From positions 62,001 through 126,000 of the forward strand of contig NZ_FOXU01000009.1 of NCBI RefSeq assembly GCF_900115805.1: a stretch of DNA of 64,000 nt, written 5' to 3'. The stretch's first letter is position 1; every line of letters starts with the position of its first letter. Shown here piece by piece: positions 45,203 to 55,223 of the stretch. The DNA is from Psychrobacillus psychrotolerans. Lineage in GTDB: Bacteria; Bacillota; Bacilli; Bacillales_A; Planococcaceae. A model generated the notes under the pieces. The model had not been told where the DNA came from, did not search any database, and saw only the letters and a list, made by a program, of their open reading frames with translations. Made by a program: the position numbers and the translations under genes.

Positions 45203-45244
45203 TAAGACCTTTCTTCATTTAACTGGAGAGAGGTCTTTCTTTTA
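45203..45244 (+). terminator. Terminator of the catabolic plus operon
   Basis: AAGACCTTTCT / AGAGAGGTCTT arms followed by TTCTTTT, about 100 bases after the thiolase gene. Confidence 0.7.
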
Positions 45245-45319
45245 TATGTAAGCTTTTAGCAGGAGCTTTCTACGTCTGTGCAGAACTACTTATAAAATGA
45301 ACAGAAAGTAGGAGGCAAT

Positions 45320-46132
45320 ATGAAAAACATTATTATGAAGTATTATAATAGGTTTGATGAATGGGGACGATTGGATAGGGAGCCTATCGAGTTCCAAGTG
45401 AATTGGCATTATTTAAAAAAGTATCTTCCTTTAAATGGAGAGATTCTAGATAATGGAGCGGGACCAGGGAAATATTCTATGCGATTAGCAAATGAAGGAT
45501 ACAGAGTTACACTCACCGATTTAACTCCACAGCTTGTGGAAATGGCTAAAGATAAAGCAAATGAGCTTAAGTTAGAACAAAATTTTAATGGATTCCATGT
45601 AGCGGATGCAACAGATCTTACTATACTGAAAGATAACCAATTTGATGCCTCATTAATGCTTGGCCCTTTGTATCATTTACAAGAAGAAGCAGAGCGTGTT
45701 CAAGCGGTAAATGAGTTATATAGAGTTACGAAAAAGGGTGGAATTGTTTTTGTGGCGTTTATGCCGAGAGTTAGACATATTTTAACGTCTCTCATGTATC
45801 CAGAAAATTGGAAGCCGAATAACCAAATGGATAATATAGACCAGTTTTCTCAAAGTGGACGTTTCAACCATAAGGAGGAAGGACGATTTACAGGAGCTTA
45901 TTACTTTAATATAGAAGAAATAAAACCATTCATGGAGGTAAACGGATTTGAAAGTCTAGATTTAATAGGTTCTAATATAGGTACTCTCTTGAGCGGTGAT
46001 AATTGGAGCTACTGGAGAGATAAAGGTTCAAGTGAGTTTGAGAAAGTTATTAGATTACTAACCGAGAAAGCTAATGATCCCCATGTTTTAGGAATCTCCT
46101 CGCATTTACTTTATATCGGGAAAAAGATTTAG
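45320..46132 (+). CDS. Class I SAM-dependent methyltransferase
   Basis: Methyltransferase of 270 aa with motif I ILDNGAGPGKYSMRLA, VTLTDLTPQLVEMA (motif II) and DASLMLGPLYHL. Strong GTAGGAGG ribosome binding site. The substrate cannot be told: this family includes enzymes acting on small molecules, lipids and antibiotics. It is a single gene after the catabolic operon's terminator. Confidence 0.85.
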   Translation: MKNIIMKYYNRFDEWGRLDREPIEFQVNWHYLKKYLPLNGEILDNGAGPGKYSMRLANEGYRVTLTDLTPQLVEMAKDKANELKLEQNFNGFHVADATDLTILKDNQFDASLMLGPLYHLQEEAERVQAVNELYRVTKKGGIVFVAFMPRVRHILTSLMYPENWKPNNQMDNIDQFSQSGRFNHKEEGRFTGAYYFNIEEIKPFMEVNGFESLDLIGSNIGTLLSGDNWSYWRDKGSSEFEKVIRLLTEKANDPHVLGISSHLLYIGKKI

Positions 46133-46308
46133 AACATAGAAATATAGATTAAAAATAAGATATTAAAATCTATTTAGTCAGTCTAAATAACTATTCTTCC
46201 AGTATAGGTACTTTCTAGTCATTATCAGATAATTTACATAATATTTATGAAGTGGGGTAAATACTAGTAGATTACTTTTTAAATAACGTTTAGAAAGGGG
46301 AATATACA

Positions 46309-46668
46309 ATGCAAGTAAAAGGAGAGGTTCTGCGCAAAGTTCGAAAAGAACGGAACATGTCACAAGAGGAACTTGCCCTAGAGTTAAAGGTAACAATCAG
46401 CACTGTTTCTAATTGGGAACGTCAGGATGTGCCAGACGGCCGATATATTAGACCAATTGCGGAAGCCTTAGATGTAAGTGTTCATAAGTTAACTGGAGTT
46501 CCACCAAATGTTGCATCAGTGGAAGTGAAATCTATAGATACGTACGAGGAAGAAAATATTTTGCTTGAACGTTTGATGGAATCATTTGAACAATATGTAC
46601 AGGATAAAGAAAAGAGTGTAGGAAATAACAAGCAGGAATTCTGGGAAGATGAATGGAGAAATGGTTAA
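46309..46668 (+). CDS. XRE-family HTH regulator
   Basis: DNA-binding protein of 119 aa with a Cro/CI helix-turn-helix (about residues 4-60; VRKERNMSQEELALELKV, TVSNWERQD, YIRPIAEALDVS) and a short charged C-terminal helix. AAAGGGG ribosome binding site. Stands alone between a methyltransferase and a sugar-transport operon; target unknown. Confidence 0.85.
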   Translation: MQVKGEVLRKVRKERNMSQEELALELKVTISTVSNWERQDVPDGRYIRPIAEALDVSVHKLTGVPPNVASVEVKSIDTYEEENILLERLMESFEQYVQDKEKSVGNNKQEFWEDEWRNG

Positions 46669-46740
46669 GAAGACAGGATGCAGGTGTTTTGGAAAAAGCG
46701 AATATACCAGAACCTGGTTCATCCGCAAAATAGGTATGAA

Positions 46741-46778
46741 AGAAGCCGGTAGCATTTGATGCTTAAGGTTTCTTTTTT
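46741..46778 (+). terminator. Terminator after the XRE regulator
   Basis: GAAGCC / GGTTTC outer and AGCAT / ATGCT inner stem followed by seven T. Confidence 0.65.
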
Positions 46779-46882
46779 TATGGAAAAATGTAATAATCGC
46801 CAATCGACTCTGAATTCTACCCCGATATCCTACAAGTTATTCTAAAAGCTAAAAAAGTATAGGTAATGATAAAAGAATACAG

Positions 46883-46898
46883 TTGATAGCGCTTTCAT
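46883..46898. promoter_or_regulatory. cre site (CcpA operator)
   Basis: TTGATAGCGCTTTCAT fits WTGNAARCGNWWWCAW with one mismatch. It lies 65 bases before a sugar-binding lipoprotein gene, so glucose repression through CcpA is expected. Confidence 0.75.
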
Positions 46899-46962
46899 AT
46901 AAATATTCTGAATTTATAATAAAGAAGTAATCAACTTTTAGAAAAAGGGAGAGGGATAAAGA

Positions 46963-48066
46963 ATGAAGAAGTTCAAGGGGTTAACTTTTTTAGTTATATT
47001 AATGGTTTTCACATTAGTGGCCGCAGGGTGTAATAATGGCGGAGGTAATTCGGTAGATGTTGGTATTGTATTACCAACAAAGGATGAGCCACGTTGGGTT
47101 CAAGATGAGCAACGCTTCAAAGACGCTTTAGCAGATTCAGATTATTCTACAGAAATTCTATTCAGCCAAGGTTCTTCAGCGAAGGAAAAAGAAAATGTAG
47201 AAGCATTATTAAATAAAGGAATTAAAGTATTAATCATCACTCCTCATGATGGTGCAGCAGCGGCTTCAGCAGTAGAGGCAGCGAAAAAAGAGGGTGTAAC
47301 AGTGATTGCATATGACCGTTTAATCACGGATACGGATGCAGTAGATTACTATGTGACTTTTGATAGCTTAGCAGTTGGTGCAGCACAAGCGCAGTATCTA
47401 GTAGACAATGCTGATGGCTCAGATGTTCCACTTTACTTGTATGCAGGGGCAGCGTCTGATAACAATGCATTCTTGTTCTTTGAAGGAGCATGGAAAGTGC
47501 TTCAGCCGAAAATTGCTGATGGAACTTTTAAAATTGCCAATTCAAGTGAAGCAGAGGCATTAAAAGACTCAGCAGATCTTTCACGTGATCAGCTAGGTAA
47601 AATTATTGGTCAAATCACTACAAACTGGGATCCAAACGATGCAAAAAACAAAGCACAAACTCATTTAACAGCAGCAGCAGATAATCTAAAAGGAAATGTT
47701 TCCATACTTGCACCGAATGATGGAACTGCTCGTTCTATCGCAGATGTATTTGCATCTGATAGTGCTATTACTGATTACTTTGTAACTGGCCAAGATGCAG
47801 AAAAAGCTTCCATTCAATACATCATTGACGAACAACAATCGATGACTGTTTTCAAAGATGTTCGTACATTAGTAAAAGATGCAATGGGTATGGCAGTAGA
47901 AGTTCTAGATGGCAACACACCAAAAACAACAGGTTCTTACGATAATGGATCTGTGGAAGTAAAAGCGAAACAAACGGATGTAATCGTAGTGGACAAAGAC
48001 AATGTTAAAGCAGAACTTATCGATTCTGAGTATTATGAGTCAAGTGAATTTACAGGTCTAGAGTAA
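46963..48066 (+). CDS. Sugar-binding lipoprotein (ChvE/XylF type)
   Basis: Lipid-anchored sugar receptor of 367 aa for the ABC transporter encoded next. Seen: signal peptide with lipobox AAGC (Cys about 23), then a type I periplasmic-binding-protein domain: VDVGIVLPTKDEPRWVQDEQ, VLIITPHDGAAAASAVEAAK, VIAYDRLI and YYVTFDS. This pattern fits xylose and multiple-monosaccharide (ChvE-GguAB) receptors. GGGAGAGGG ribosome binding site. A cre site precedes it. Confidence 0.92.
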   Translation: MKKFKGLTFLVILMVFTLVAAGCNNGGGNSVDVGIVLPTKDEPRWVQDEQRFKDALADSDYSTEILFSQGSSAKEKENVEALLNKGIKVLIITPHDGAAAASAVEAAKKEGVTVIAYDRLITDTDAVDYYVTFDSLAVGAAQAQYLVDNADGSDVPLYLYAGAASDNNAFLFFEGAWKVLQPKIADGTFKIANSSEAEALKDSADLSRDQLGKIIGQITTNWDPNDAKNKAQTHLTAAADNLKGNVSILAPNDGTARSIADVFASDSAITDYFVTGQDAEKASIQYIIDEQQSMTVFKDVRTLVKDAMGMAVEVLDGNTPKTTGSYDNGSVEVKAKQTDVIVVDKDNVKAELIDSEYYESSEFTGLE

Positions 48067-48083
48067 AACAGTTGAAAAGGAGG

Positions 48084-48111
48084 AATAGTGATAGATTCGT
48101 CTATCACTATT
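48084..48111 (+). promoter_or_regulatory. Stem-loop between receptor and ATPase genes
   Basis: Perfect 12-bp stem with UUCG tetraloop (AATAGTGATAGA / TCTATCACTATT), no real T-run. Such hairpins often protect the upstream receptor mRNA and lower expression of downstream genes; 48112-48300 shows nothing else. Confidence 0.65.
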
Positions 48112-48300
48112 TCTCCATTTTTACCCAGCATCGACGGGAGGTAGGCCTCTATCTTCTACACCAAGGTAAAGACTAAGGCGTAAGTGAAAGTGCAAATGGC
48201 CGTAAATGTCCGAATGGTTCAATTAACAAATAGTAGATGTTAATGAGTTCCCTACTGTTTGAGGTTTCACTTTTTTTGTTTAAGTAAGGGAGGCAATAAT

Positions 48301-49821
48301 ATGAGTGAGTATATTTTAGAGATGAATAATATTTCTAAAGAATTCCCAGGAGTTAAGGCACTTTCAAACGTGAATTTCAAAGTGAAAAAAGGCGAGATTC
48401 ATTGTTTGGTTGGAGAAAATGGAGCAGGTAAATCGACTCTGATGAAAGTGTTAAGTGGAGTTTACCCATATGGTAATTACACTGGGGACATCGTATATGA
48501 GGGAAAAGTTCAACAGTTCAATGAAATTTCGGATAGTGTCAAAGTAGGCATCGGTATTATTTACCAAGAACTAGCTCTATTTCCCGATTTGACTGTCTAT
48601 GAAAATATATTTGCTGGAAACGAACAAAAAAAAGGTCCTTTTGTAGACTGGAATAAAACAATCGTTCAAGCAACCGAATTATTGCAAAAAGTGAAGTTAA
48701 GAGTAACTCCAGAAACACTTATCAAGGAATTAGGTGTCGGCAAGCAGCAGTTGGTGGAAATCGCCAAAGCTCTAAGTAAGGACGTTAACTTGCTTATATT
48801 AGATGAACCAACTGCGGCACTTAATGAAGATGATAGTGAAAATTTGTTGGTACTTCTAAAAGAGCTGAAAGAACAAGGGATTAGTTGCATTATGATTTCT
48901 CATAAGCTTAAGGAAGTTATAAATATTGCAGATAAAGTAACAGTATTGCGTGATGGACAGACAATTTGCACGCTTGATGCGAGTGAGGGAGAAGTATCTG
49001 AAAACGTCATTATAAAAAATATGGTTGGCCGTGATATTGAAGATATTTATCCGAAACGTCCCGATAAGAAAATTGGTGAAACAATTCTTGAATTATCTGA
49101 TTGGACTGCTTATGATTCACAGCTCGGTCGGAATGTAGTGAAAAACGTAAAGCTTGAGGTAAAAAAAGGCGAAATAATCGGGATTGCAGGTCTCATGGGA
49201 TCTGGTCGAACAGAGCTTGCCCTCAGCATTTTTGGTAACCCTAAAAACTATAAAATACAGGGTAATATGAAAATGTTTGGAGAAAAAAAGGTATTAAAGC
49301 ATACAAGTGAGGCGATTAAAGCTGGTATTGCCTATGTAACGGAAGATCGTAAAGGAGACGGCTTATTTCTATTACAGGATATCAAGAGTAATGTTTCTGC
49401 AGCGCATCTCAAAGGAATTTCTACAAAGGGAATACTAAATTTAAACGAAGAAGTGAAAGTTGGAACAACGTATAAGGATTCTCTCTATATAAAAGCTAGC
49501 TCACTAGAACAGATTGTCGGGAAGCTCAGTGGAGGAAACCAACAAAAAGTATCACTTGGTAAGTGGTTGTTTACAGGACCTAAGATTTTGATATTAGATG
49601 AACCGACAAGGGGAATCGATGTCGGGGCGAAGTTTGAAATTTACACAATTATGAATGAACTGATCAATGAAGGAATGAGTATTATAATGATTTCCTCTGA
49701 ACTGGGCGAAGTACTAGGGATGAGTGATCGAGTTTATGTCATGGCAGAGGGCTCCGTTAAAGGAGAGCTAACTATGGAGGAAGCGACACAAGAAACGATA
49801 ATGGAACTTGCGACGCAATAA
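48301..49821 (+). CDS. Sugar ABC transporter ATP-binding protein (GguA/XylG type)
   Basis: Tandem-domain ATPase of 506 aa. Seen: first domain with GENGAGKSTLMKVLSG and LGVGKQQLVEIAKAL, Walker B LLILDEPTAAL; second domain with the degenerate P-loop GLMGSGRTELALSI, KLSGGNQQKVSLGKW and LILDEPTRGIDVG. This asymmetry is typical of RbsA/XylG/GguA. ATG 48301 has AGGGAGG upstream; the ATG at 48259 lacks a ribosome binding site. Confidence 0.94.
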   Translation: MSEYILEMNNISKEFPGVKALSNVNFKVKKGEIHCLVGENGAGKSTLMKVLSGVYPYGNYTGDIVYEGKVQQFNEISDSVKVGIGIIYQELALFPDLTVYENIFAGNEQKKGPFVDWNKTIVQATELLQKVKLRVTPETLIKELGVGKQQLVEIAKALSKDVNLLILDEPTAALNEDDSENLLVLLKELKEQGISCIMISHKLKEVINIADKVTVLRDGQTICTLDASEGEVSENVIIKNMVGRDIEDIYPKRPDKKIGETILELSDWTAYDSQLGRNVVKNVKLEVKKGEIIGIAGLMGSGRTELALSIFGNPKNYKIQGNMKMFGEKKVLKHTSEAIKAGIAYVTEDRKGDGLFLLQDIKSNVSAAHLKGISTKGILNLNEEVKVGTTYKDSLYIKASSLEQIVGKLSGGNQQKVSLGKWLFTGPKILILDEPTRGIDVGAKFEIYTIMNELINEGMSIIMISSELGEVLGMSDRVYVMAEGSVKGELTMEEATQETIMELATQ

Positions 49822-49834
49822 AAGGGGGATAATG

Positions 49835-51010
49835 ATGAACTTTTTTGGAGAAGCAAAAGCACTCGTCAAAGCCAACATTCGGGATTATGGAATGTATATT
49901 GCGTTAATATTCATTATGTTAACGTTTACGATTATGACGAACGGACTATTTATGTCCTCAAGAAACATTAGTAATCTATTGGATTCAGCAGGATATATCG
50001 CTGTATTGGCAGTAGGGATGACGCTCGTAATTGTCATTCGCCATATAGATTTATCGGTTGGATTTTTAGCAGGATTTTTAGGAGCAATTGCAGCAATATT
50101 TTTAACGCAAATGGGCGTGTCGGTTTGGATTACTATTCCAGCAATTTTAATCCTTGGAGCGCTAATTGGATTGGTTAATGGTGTCTTAATCGCTAAAATA
50201 GGTATACCAGCCTTTGTAGCAACGCTTGCGGGAATGTTAATTTTCCGAGGTGCATTACTTCAAGTAACAGAAAAAACTGGAACTATTATTATTAAAGATG
50301 ATCAATTTAATGCGATTGGGAATGGATTTATCCCTTCGATTATGCAAATAAATGGTTTGCATCTATTAACATTATTAGTTGGTTTAGTTGGGATTCTTTT
50401 ATTTGTCTACAATGAAATTTCTACTCGTCGCAACAAAATGACTTATGGTTTCGAAGTTATGTCTAGTGGGTTATTCAGTGCGAAACTGGTGTTAATATCT
50501 GCAATTATTGGATATATTACATGGATTTTAGCAGGATACAATGGTTTATCATGGACAGTAATCATTATGATTATAGTAGTAGTTATCTATCATTTCTTAA
50601 CGACGAAAACCGTACTTGGTCGCCATATTTACGCAGTCGGAAGTAATCCAGAAGCTGCTCATTTAAGTGGTATCAATGTACAAAAGATTACATATATCGT
50701 ATTTGGATCGATGGGTATGCTCGCAGCATTATCTGGGATTCTATTTACTTCGAGACTACAATCAGCTACGACTACAGCAGGTACATTATTTGAACTGGAT
50801 GCAATCGCTGCTGCTTATGTTGGAGGGGTATCTTCTGCTGGTGGTGTTGGTAAAGTAACAGGTGCTGTTATTGGTGCCATTGTAATGGCTTGCTTATCAA
50901 GCGGGATGAACTTGCTAGGTGTCGGTATATCTTATCAATACATGATCCGTGGAGGAGTTTTGGCAGGAGCGGTAATTTTCGATGTGATGACACGTAAGCA
51001 AAGAGCTTAA
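49835..51010 (+). CDS. Sugar ABC transporter permease (GguB/XylH type)
   Basis: Integral membrane permease of 391 aa with about ten hydrophobic segments. Seen: LAVGMTLVIVIRHIDLSVG and the coupling segment YAVGSNPEAAHLSGINV, as in XylH and GguB. Two start codons (49832 and 49835) follow AAAGGGGG; 49835 has better spacing. The gene is 13 bases after the ATPase gene. Length and extra segment match the multiple-monosaccharide permeases better than RbsC. Confidence 0.93.
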   Translation: MNFFGEAKALVKANIRDYGMYIALIFIMLTFTIMTNGLFMSSRNISNLLDSAGYIAVLAVGMTLVIVIRHIDLSVGFLAGFLGAIAAIFLTQMGVSVWITIPAILILGALIGLVNGVLIAKIGIPAFVATLAGMLIFRGALLQVTEKTGTIIIKDDQFNAIGNGFIPSIMQINGLHLLTLLVGLVGILLFVYNEISTRRNKMTYGFEVMSSGLFSAKLVLISAIIGYITWILAGYNGLSWTVIIMIIVVVIYHFLTTKTVLGRHIYAVGSNPEAAHLSGINVQKITYIVFGSMGMLAALSGILFTSRLQSATTTAGTLFELDAIAAAYVGGVSSAGGVGKVTGAVIGAIVMACLSSGMNLLGVGISYQYMIRGGVLAGAVIFDVMTRKQRA

Positions 51011-51025
51011 TGTATAGGTTAATGT

Positions 51026-51058
51026 GGCACCCTTTCTTTCAAGGGGTGCCTTATATTA
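51026..51058 (+). terminator. Probable terminator of the sugar transporter operon
   Basis: GGCACCCTT / AAGGGGTGCC stem followed by TTATATTAT. The U-run is weak. Confidence 0.55.
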
Positions 51059-51248
51059 TATCTAGGAGATTATGGAGTTACTTGCGATCAACTGTTAGTT
51101 ACTCATGGAAAGGGAAACAATACCTGCTCCAGTCGGTGAAGTATTTGCAAAAGGGATAAAAAGATTGGGAATCATCTGAATATAGGATTGTCAATTTAAT
51201 TGAAGGTGTTAATATGGAAGAAACTAGCCTATGGAAAGGGGAAGGTGA

Positions 51249-52229
51249 ATGAGAAAAACAATTGTTCTATTATTAGGAGCACTAATTATTATTTTTAGTT
51301 ATTTAACAATTGTATCTGCAACAAAGGCTTTTCGGTCCTCTAGTGAATTACCTGCTTCCCTTTCCGAGATGGAAGATTCCATTCGCCTTGTATTGATAAC
51401 ACAAGAACTGGACACCCCTTTTTGGAATAAGGTTGGACAAGGAGCAAAACAGCAAGCAAAGTTAGAAAATGTGGAGCTCGAAGTATGGGGAAGCTATGGA
51501 AATAACGAAGACGATTTTTTGAAAAAGATGGAGATCGCCATTCACTCCAAAGTAGATGGAATCATTGTTCAAGGCCTGGACACGGATGAATTTAAAGAAC
51601 TAACCAAAATCAAAGCTGCTTTTTATGGAATACCTGTTATTACAGTAGCTAATGATGTTCCGGTAGAAGAAAGCTTGCGCAAAACATATGTAGGATCCGA
51701 CCAATTTGGGGCGGGTAAAATGGTTGCTTATGAACTGATTAAAGAAATGGGTACGTCTGGAGAAGTGATAGTTCTTAGAGATGAAGTTCAAGCATATTAC
51801 CAAAAAGAGCGCTTGGCTGGAATACAAGACGTCCTCGAAAATTATCCGGAGATTGACATAATTATTAGAGGAACAGAAGACACAAACGAACAAGTGATTT
51901 CGACAACCCAACAGCTTATGAATGATGCGCCAAGAGCTACTGCGTTTATCGCGATTAATGCAAATTATGCGGGACCTATGATTCAGGAAATAGGAAGACG
52001 AACGCAAGTAGAACCGTATCATATTTATACGTTTGATGACGGAGTTGAATCGACTACTCTTTTGGAGCAGGGAAAACTAGATGGAATTTTAGAACAAAAA
52101 CCAGAACAAATGGGCCAGGAAAGTGTGAAATGGCTCATGGAGTGGATTTCTGGAGAGACAGTTCCTCTAAATTCTGGTGGTTATTTGACGGAAACCAAGA
52201 TGCTTGTATCAGATGGTGACAAGCCATGA
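51249..52229 (+). CDS. Membrane-anchored sugar-binding sensor protein (XylFII-like)
   Basis: Type I periplasmic-binding-protein of 326 aa with an N-terminal membrane anchor or signal (about residues 3-24, no lipobox). Seen: IRLVLITQELDTPFWNKVGQGAKQQA, VDGIIVQGLDTDEF, IPVITVANDVP, then ending GGYLTETKMLV. It overlaps the kinase gene by four bases, so it probably acts as the kinase's sugar-sensing partner rather than in transport. The arrangement matches XylFII-LytS of clostridia. Sugar identity is inferred. Confidence 0.85.
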   Translation: MRKTIVLLLGALIIIFSYLTIVSATKAFRSSSELPASLSEMEDSIRLVLITQELDTPFWNKVGQGAKQQAKLENVELEVWGSYGNNEDDFLKKMEIAIHSKVDGIIVQGLDTDEFKELTKIKAAFYGIPVITVANDVPVEESLRKTYVGSDQFGAGKMVAYELIKEMGTSGEVIVLRDEVQAYYQKERLAGIQDVLENYPEIDIIIRGTEDTNEQVISTTQQLMNDAPRATAFIAINANYAGPMIQEIGRRTQVEPYHIYTFDDGVESTTLLEQGKLDGILEQKPEQMGQESVKWLMEWISGETVPLNSGGYLTETKMLVSDGDKP

Positions 52230-53689
52230 CTACTATTCAACGAAAGATTTGGCTACTCGTTTCTGTTATGTTGCTCATCATGGGAATTATTTGGATGACG
52301 CTCACTTATTACAATCAGCAAACACAAGAACAAACAAATTCTATTCTACAACGTTATTTACGCCTTAATGAAGTAACAATTGCTAGTCAAAAAATGATAA
52401 CCGACTTAAATAATTATTTGTTGGATCCTACAGAAATACATAAAGTACAGATAGAAAAGAGTATTAAAACCATTGAGGAAGTTCAACAGGATGTAGTAAA
52501 GCTTCGCAATGAAGAAAATGCGTTTTCTGTTACGAATTATATTCATTTAATCGATAGTTTAGTAGAGACGGCCAATCGTTCTATATTATTTTCAGAGGAG
52601 CAGGAATTAGAGGGCTCCACTAATGAATTCAATGAGGCAAATCGTATATCAATGTACATATCAGAAATGACATTAACTATTTTAGAGCGGGAGTTAAAAA
52701 CCTATAATCTATTTTACCGAGAAATCATCGATCAGTCAGAGGAGTTAAAAAAACTAGGAATCTGGATACTCCTTCTAGTAACAGCAGTGTTGCTTCTAGC
52801 TACTTATTGGTTCTCGCTCAGTATTACAAAACCTGTACATCAGCTTACGAAAGCTGCAAACGAGTTAGCACATGGTCGTTTCAATCAAAAAATAAAAGTA
52901 GAATCTAATGATGAAATTGCATTCCTAGCACAGACATTTGATACAATGCGCATAAATATTAATGACTTGATATTGGAGATTCAGCAAAAGGCGCAGCTTG
53001 AACATGAACTTCAGCAAAGTAAGCTACTGTTAAAGGAGAGCCAATTAAAGAGTTTACAAAGCCAGATTAATCCCCATTTTTTGTTCAACACATTAAATAC
53101 GTTGTCCAAGAAAGCTTACTTAGACGGGGCAGAGGAAACGAGTGATCTGTTAGTAAGTGTAGCTGGGTTACTGCGGTATAATCTGAAGCGAATCGATCGC
53201 CCAGTTACATTGTATGAGGAAGTGCTTGTGCTCTATCAATACATGGAAATACAGAGAGCACGCTTTGCTGACCGTCTGCATTTTGAAGCCAATATCGATG
53301 AATCCTGCTTACATGTTAATATTCCTGGCCTCACCCTTCAGCCTATTATCGAAAATGCTGTTATACATGCAATCGAACCAGAAGAGGATGGAGGTACTAT
53401 CTCGGTTAGAATTTCAAGAGATGGGTTCTGGATTATTATGGAGATAGAGGATAGTGGGAAAGGTATTTCTCAGGATAATATAGAATTGCTACTAAGTGGG
53501 CATCTGGATACAAATGTAGGACATTCCACTGGAATTGGGTTTCAGAATGTAGTGAAAAGGCTCCAACTATTTTACGGTGTAGAAAATTTAGTATCTATTG
53601 AAAGTGAAGAGGGTATTGGAACGAAAGTAATCATACAAATCCCAGAAACTAGGGAGGAGGTAAATGATGAGACTACTAATAGTGGATGA
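52226..53689 (+). CDS. Sensor histidine kinase (LytS/YesM type)
   Basis: Membrane kinase of 487 aa. Seen: TM1 (about 8-28), extracytoplasmic helical region (about 30-170), TM2 (about 175-197), HAMP (about 197-250; TKPVHQLTKAANELAHG), His_kinase domain with the phospho-acceptor in NPHFLFNTLNTLSKK and an HATPase domain with QPIIENAVIHAIE and DSGKGI, GIGFQNV. It starts within the sensor gene (ATGA overlap) and overlaps the regulator gene. It is likely to phosphorylate the YesN-type regulator in response to sugar. Confidence 0.92.
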   Translation: MTTIQRKIWLLVSVMLLIMGIIWMTLTYYNQQTQEQTNSILQRYLRLNEVTIASQKMITDLNNYLLDPTEIHKVQIEKSIKTIEEVQQDVVKLRNEENAFSVTNYIHLIDSLVETANRSILFSEEQELEGSTNEFNEANRISMYISEMTLTILERELKTYNLFYREIIDQSEELKKLGIWILLLVTAVLLLATYWFSLSITKPVHQLTKAANELAHGRFNQKIKVESNDEIAFLAQTFDTMRININDLILEIQQKAQLEHELQQSKLLLKESQLKSLQSQINPHFLFNTLNTLSKKAYLDGAEETSDLLVSVAGLLRYNLKRIDRPVTLYEEVLVLYQYMEIQRARFADRLHFEANIDESCLHVNIPGLTLQPIIENAVIHAIEPEEDGGTISVRISRDGFWIIMEIEDSGKGISQDNIELLLSGHLDTNVGHSTGIGFQNVVKRLQLFYGVENLVSIESEEGIGTKVIIQIPETREEVNDETTNSG

Positions 53690-55211
53690 TGAACCAATTG
53701 AGCGAGAGGGAATGGAGGCCATCATCCAAAAGGCATTTCCTGACCTTTTAATTGAACAGGCGAAAAACGGTAAAATGGCAATCGAATTAGCAAATACTTT
53801 TCAGCCTGACTTAGTCTTAATGGACATAATGATGCCGGGTATTAATGGATTAGAGGCCATTGAAGCAATGAAGGTTTCTCATCCGACTACAAAATTTGTT
53901 ATGGTAACTGCTTTTGATATGTTCGATTATGCAAGACAGGCTATCAAACTTGGAGTAAAAGATTATTTATTAAAACCTAGTAAAGCTAGTGAAATTGTTA
54001 TAACAGTAGGAAGAGTATTAGATGAGTGTCAGAAAGAGCTAGAGGCAGAGAATAATAGTAAAATGCAAATCGAGAAGTGGGAACAGGCACTGACTTTGGC
54101 GGAAACGGATATTGTCACCCAGTTATTATTTGACCATGTTCATGAGGTCCATATTGATATGCTTGTAGATATGCTTGAAACTCGTTCCACACTAGAAAAA
54201 TTTGTTGTTGTACTTGTATTGCCAGAAGGTGCACATCATTATTATTTATCGATTAAAGAAAAGGTAAGAGCAACTGGAGATGCTTGGATAGGTGCTCTAA
54301 ACGGGAGGCAGTTACCTCTAATTATTTTTCGAGATTCTAAGAGTAGCTTTCGATCGCAGGCGATAGCTTTAGCTAAATCCATTCTATCCTTGGGCAATGA
54401 GCAGCAAGGGACAGAGTGGTTCATGGGGATAGGTCAGGTATGTGAAAATCTAGATGAAATTCGCCTGTCTTACCAGGAGGCAGTTATTGCGACAATGGAT
54501 ACAACCTTAGCAGTTAAGTATAGATTTTATATGGACGTTCCAGCCCTTACTTTAGAAACCGATAATCATATTATTAAGCAGCAACAAAAAGAATTTTTTG
54601 ATCATATCCGGCTTGGGGATTGGGCTGCTATTCGTACCCGTTTGTTGGAAGTAATTCAGCAATATGAAAATGTGGGCAATTCATTGATCTATACTCAGCA
54701 ACGCATACTCGAGTTACTTTGGGTGGCAAACCGTGTAATGGATGAAATGGGAATGGAAACGAATGCATTGTTTTTCTCGTTCCAGGCAAATGATTATAGA
54801 CAGTTACGAACAGAAACACTATTACTGTTGGAACAGATGAATGCTGTTTATAACGCCCATTACGATCAAAGAGAAGCTGATAAGATACATCAAATTCAAC
54901 AGTATATTCGTGAACATTCACATGAGGATATTTCTTTGGATGCACTAGCATATCGAGTGAATTTGAGCCCAATTTATATTAGTAAAATGTTTAAGGAAAA
55001 GCTAGGCGTCAACTATATAGACTATTTAACAGAGTGCCGCATTGAAAAAGCAAAAAAATTATTGAATGACCCAGAGAAAAGTTTAAAAGAGATTACTTTT
55101 GAAATTGGTTATCATGAACCCAATTACTTTAGTAAAGTATTCAAGAAAATGTGTGGCGTGTCGCCGAAAGAATATAGAAAAACATTATGGACTAAAAAAG
55201 CGGAAGTCTAG
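53667..55211 (+). CDS. Response regulator with AraC-type DNA-binding domain (YesN type)
   Basis: Regulator of 514 aa. Seen: N-terminal receiver (about 1-120) with DDEPIEREG, Asp in LMDIMMPGINGLEA and Lys in LLKPSKASE; a long middle region; C-terminal AraC helix-turn-helix pair (about 410-510; ISLDALAYRVNLSPIYISKMFK and YHEPNYFSKVFKKMCGVSPKEYR). GGGAGGAGG favours the ATG at 53667 over 53664. It probably activates the adjacent sugar transporter genes. Confidence 0.92.
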   Translation: MRLLIVDDEPIEREGMEAIIQKAFPDLLIEQAKNGKMAIELANTFQPDLVLMDIMMPGINGLEAIEAMKVSHPTTKFVMVTAFDMFDYARQAIKLGVKDYLLKPSKASEIVITVGRVLDECQKELEAENNSKMQIEKWEQALTLAETDIVTQLLFDHVHEVHIDMLVDMLETRSTLEKFVVVLVLPEGAHHYYLSIKEKVRATGDAWIGALNGRQLPLIIFRDSKSSFRSQAIALAKSILSLGNEQQGTEWFMGIGQVCENLDEIRLSYQEAVIATMDTTLAVKYRFYMDVPALTLETDNHIIKQQQKEFFDHIRLGDWAAIRTRLLEVIQQYENVGNSLIYTQQRILELLWVANRVMDEMGMETNALFFSFQANDYRQLRTETLLLLEQMNAVYNAHYDQREADKIHQIQQYIREHSHEDISLDALAYRVNLSPIYISKMFKEKLGVNYIDYLTECRIEKAKKLLNDPEKSLKEITFEIGYHEPNYFSKVFKKMCGVSPKEYRKTLWTKKAEV

Positions 55212-55223
55212 AGGAGGAGACAG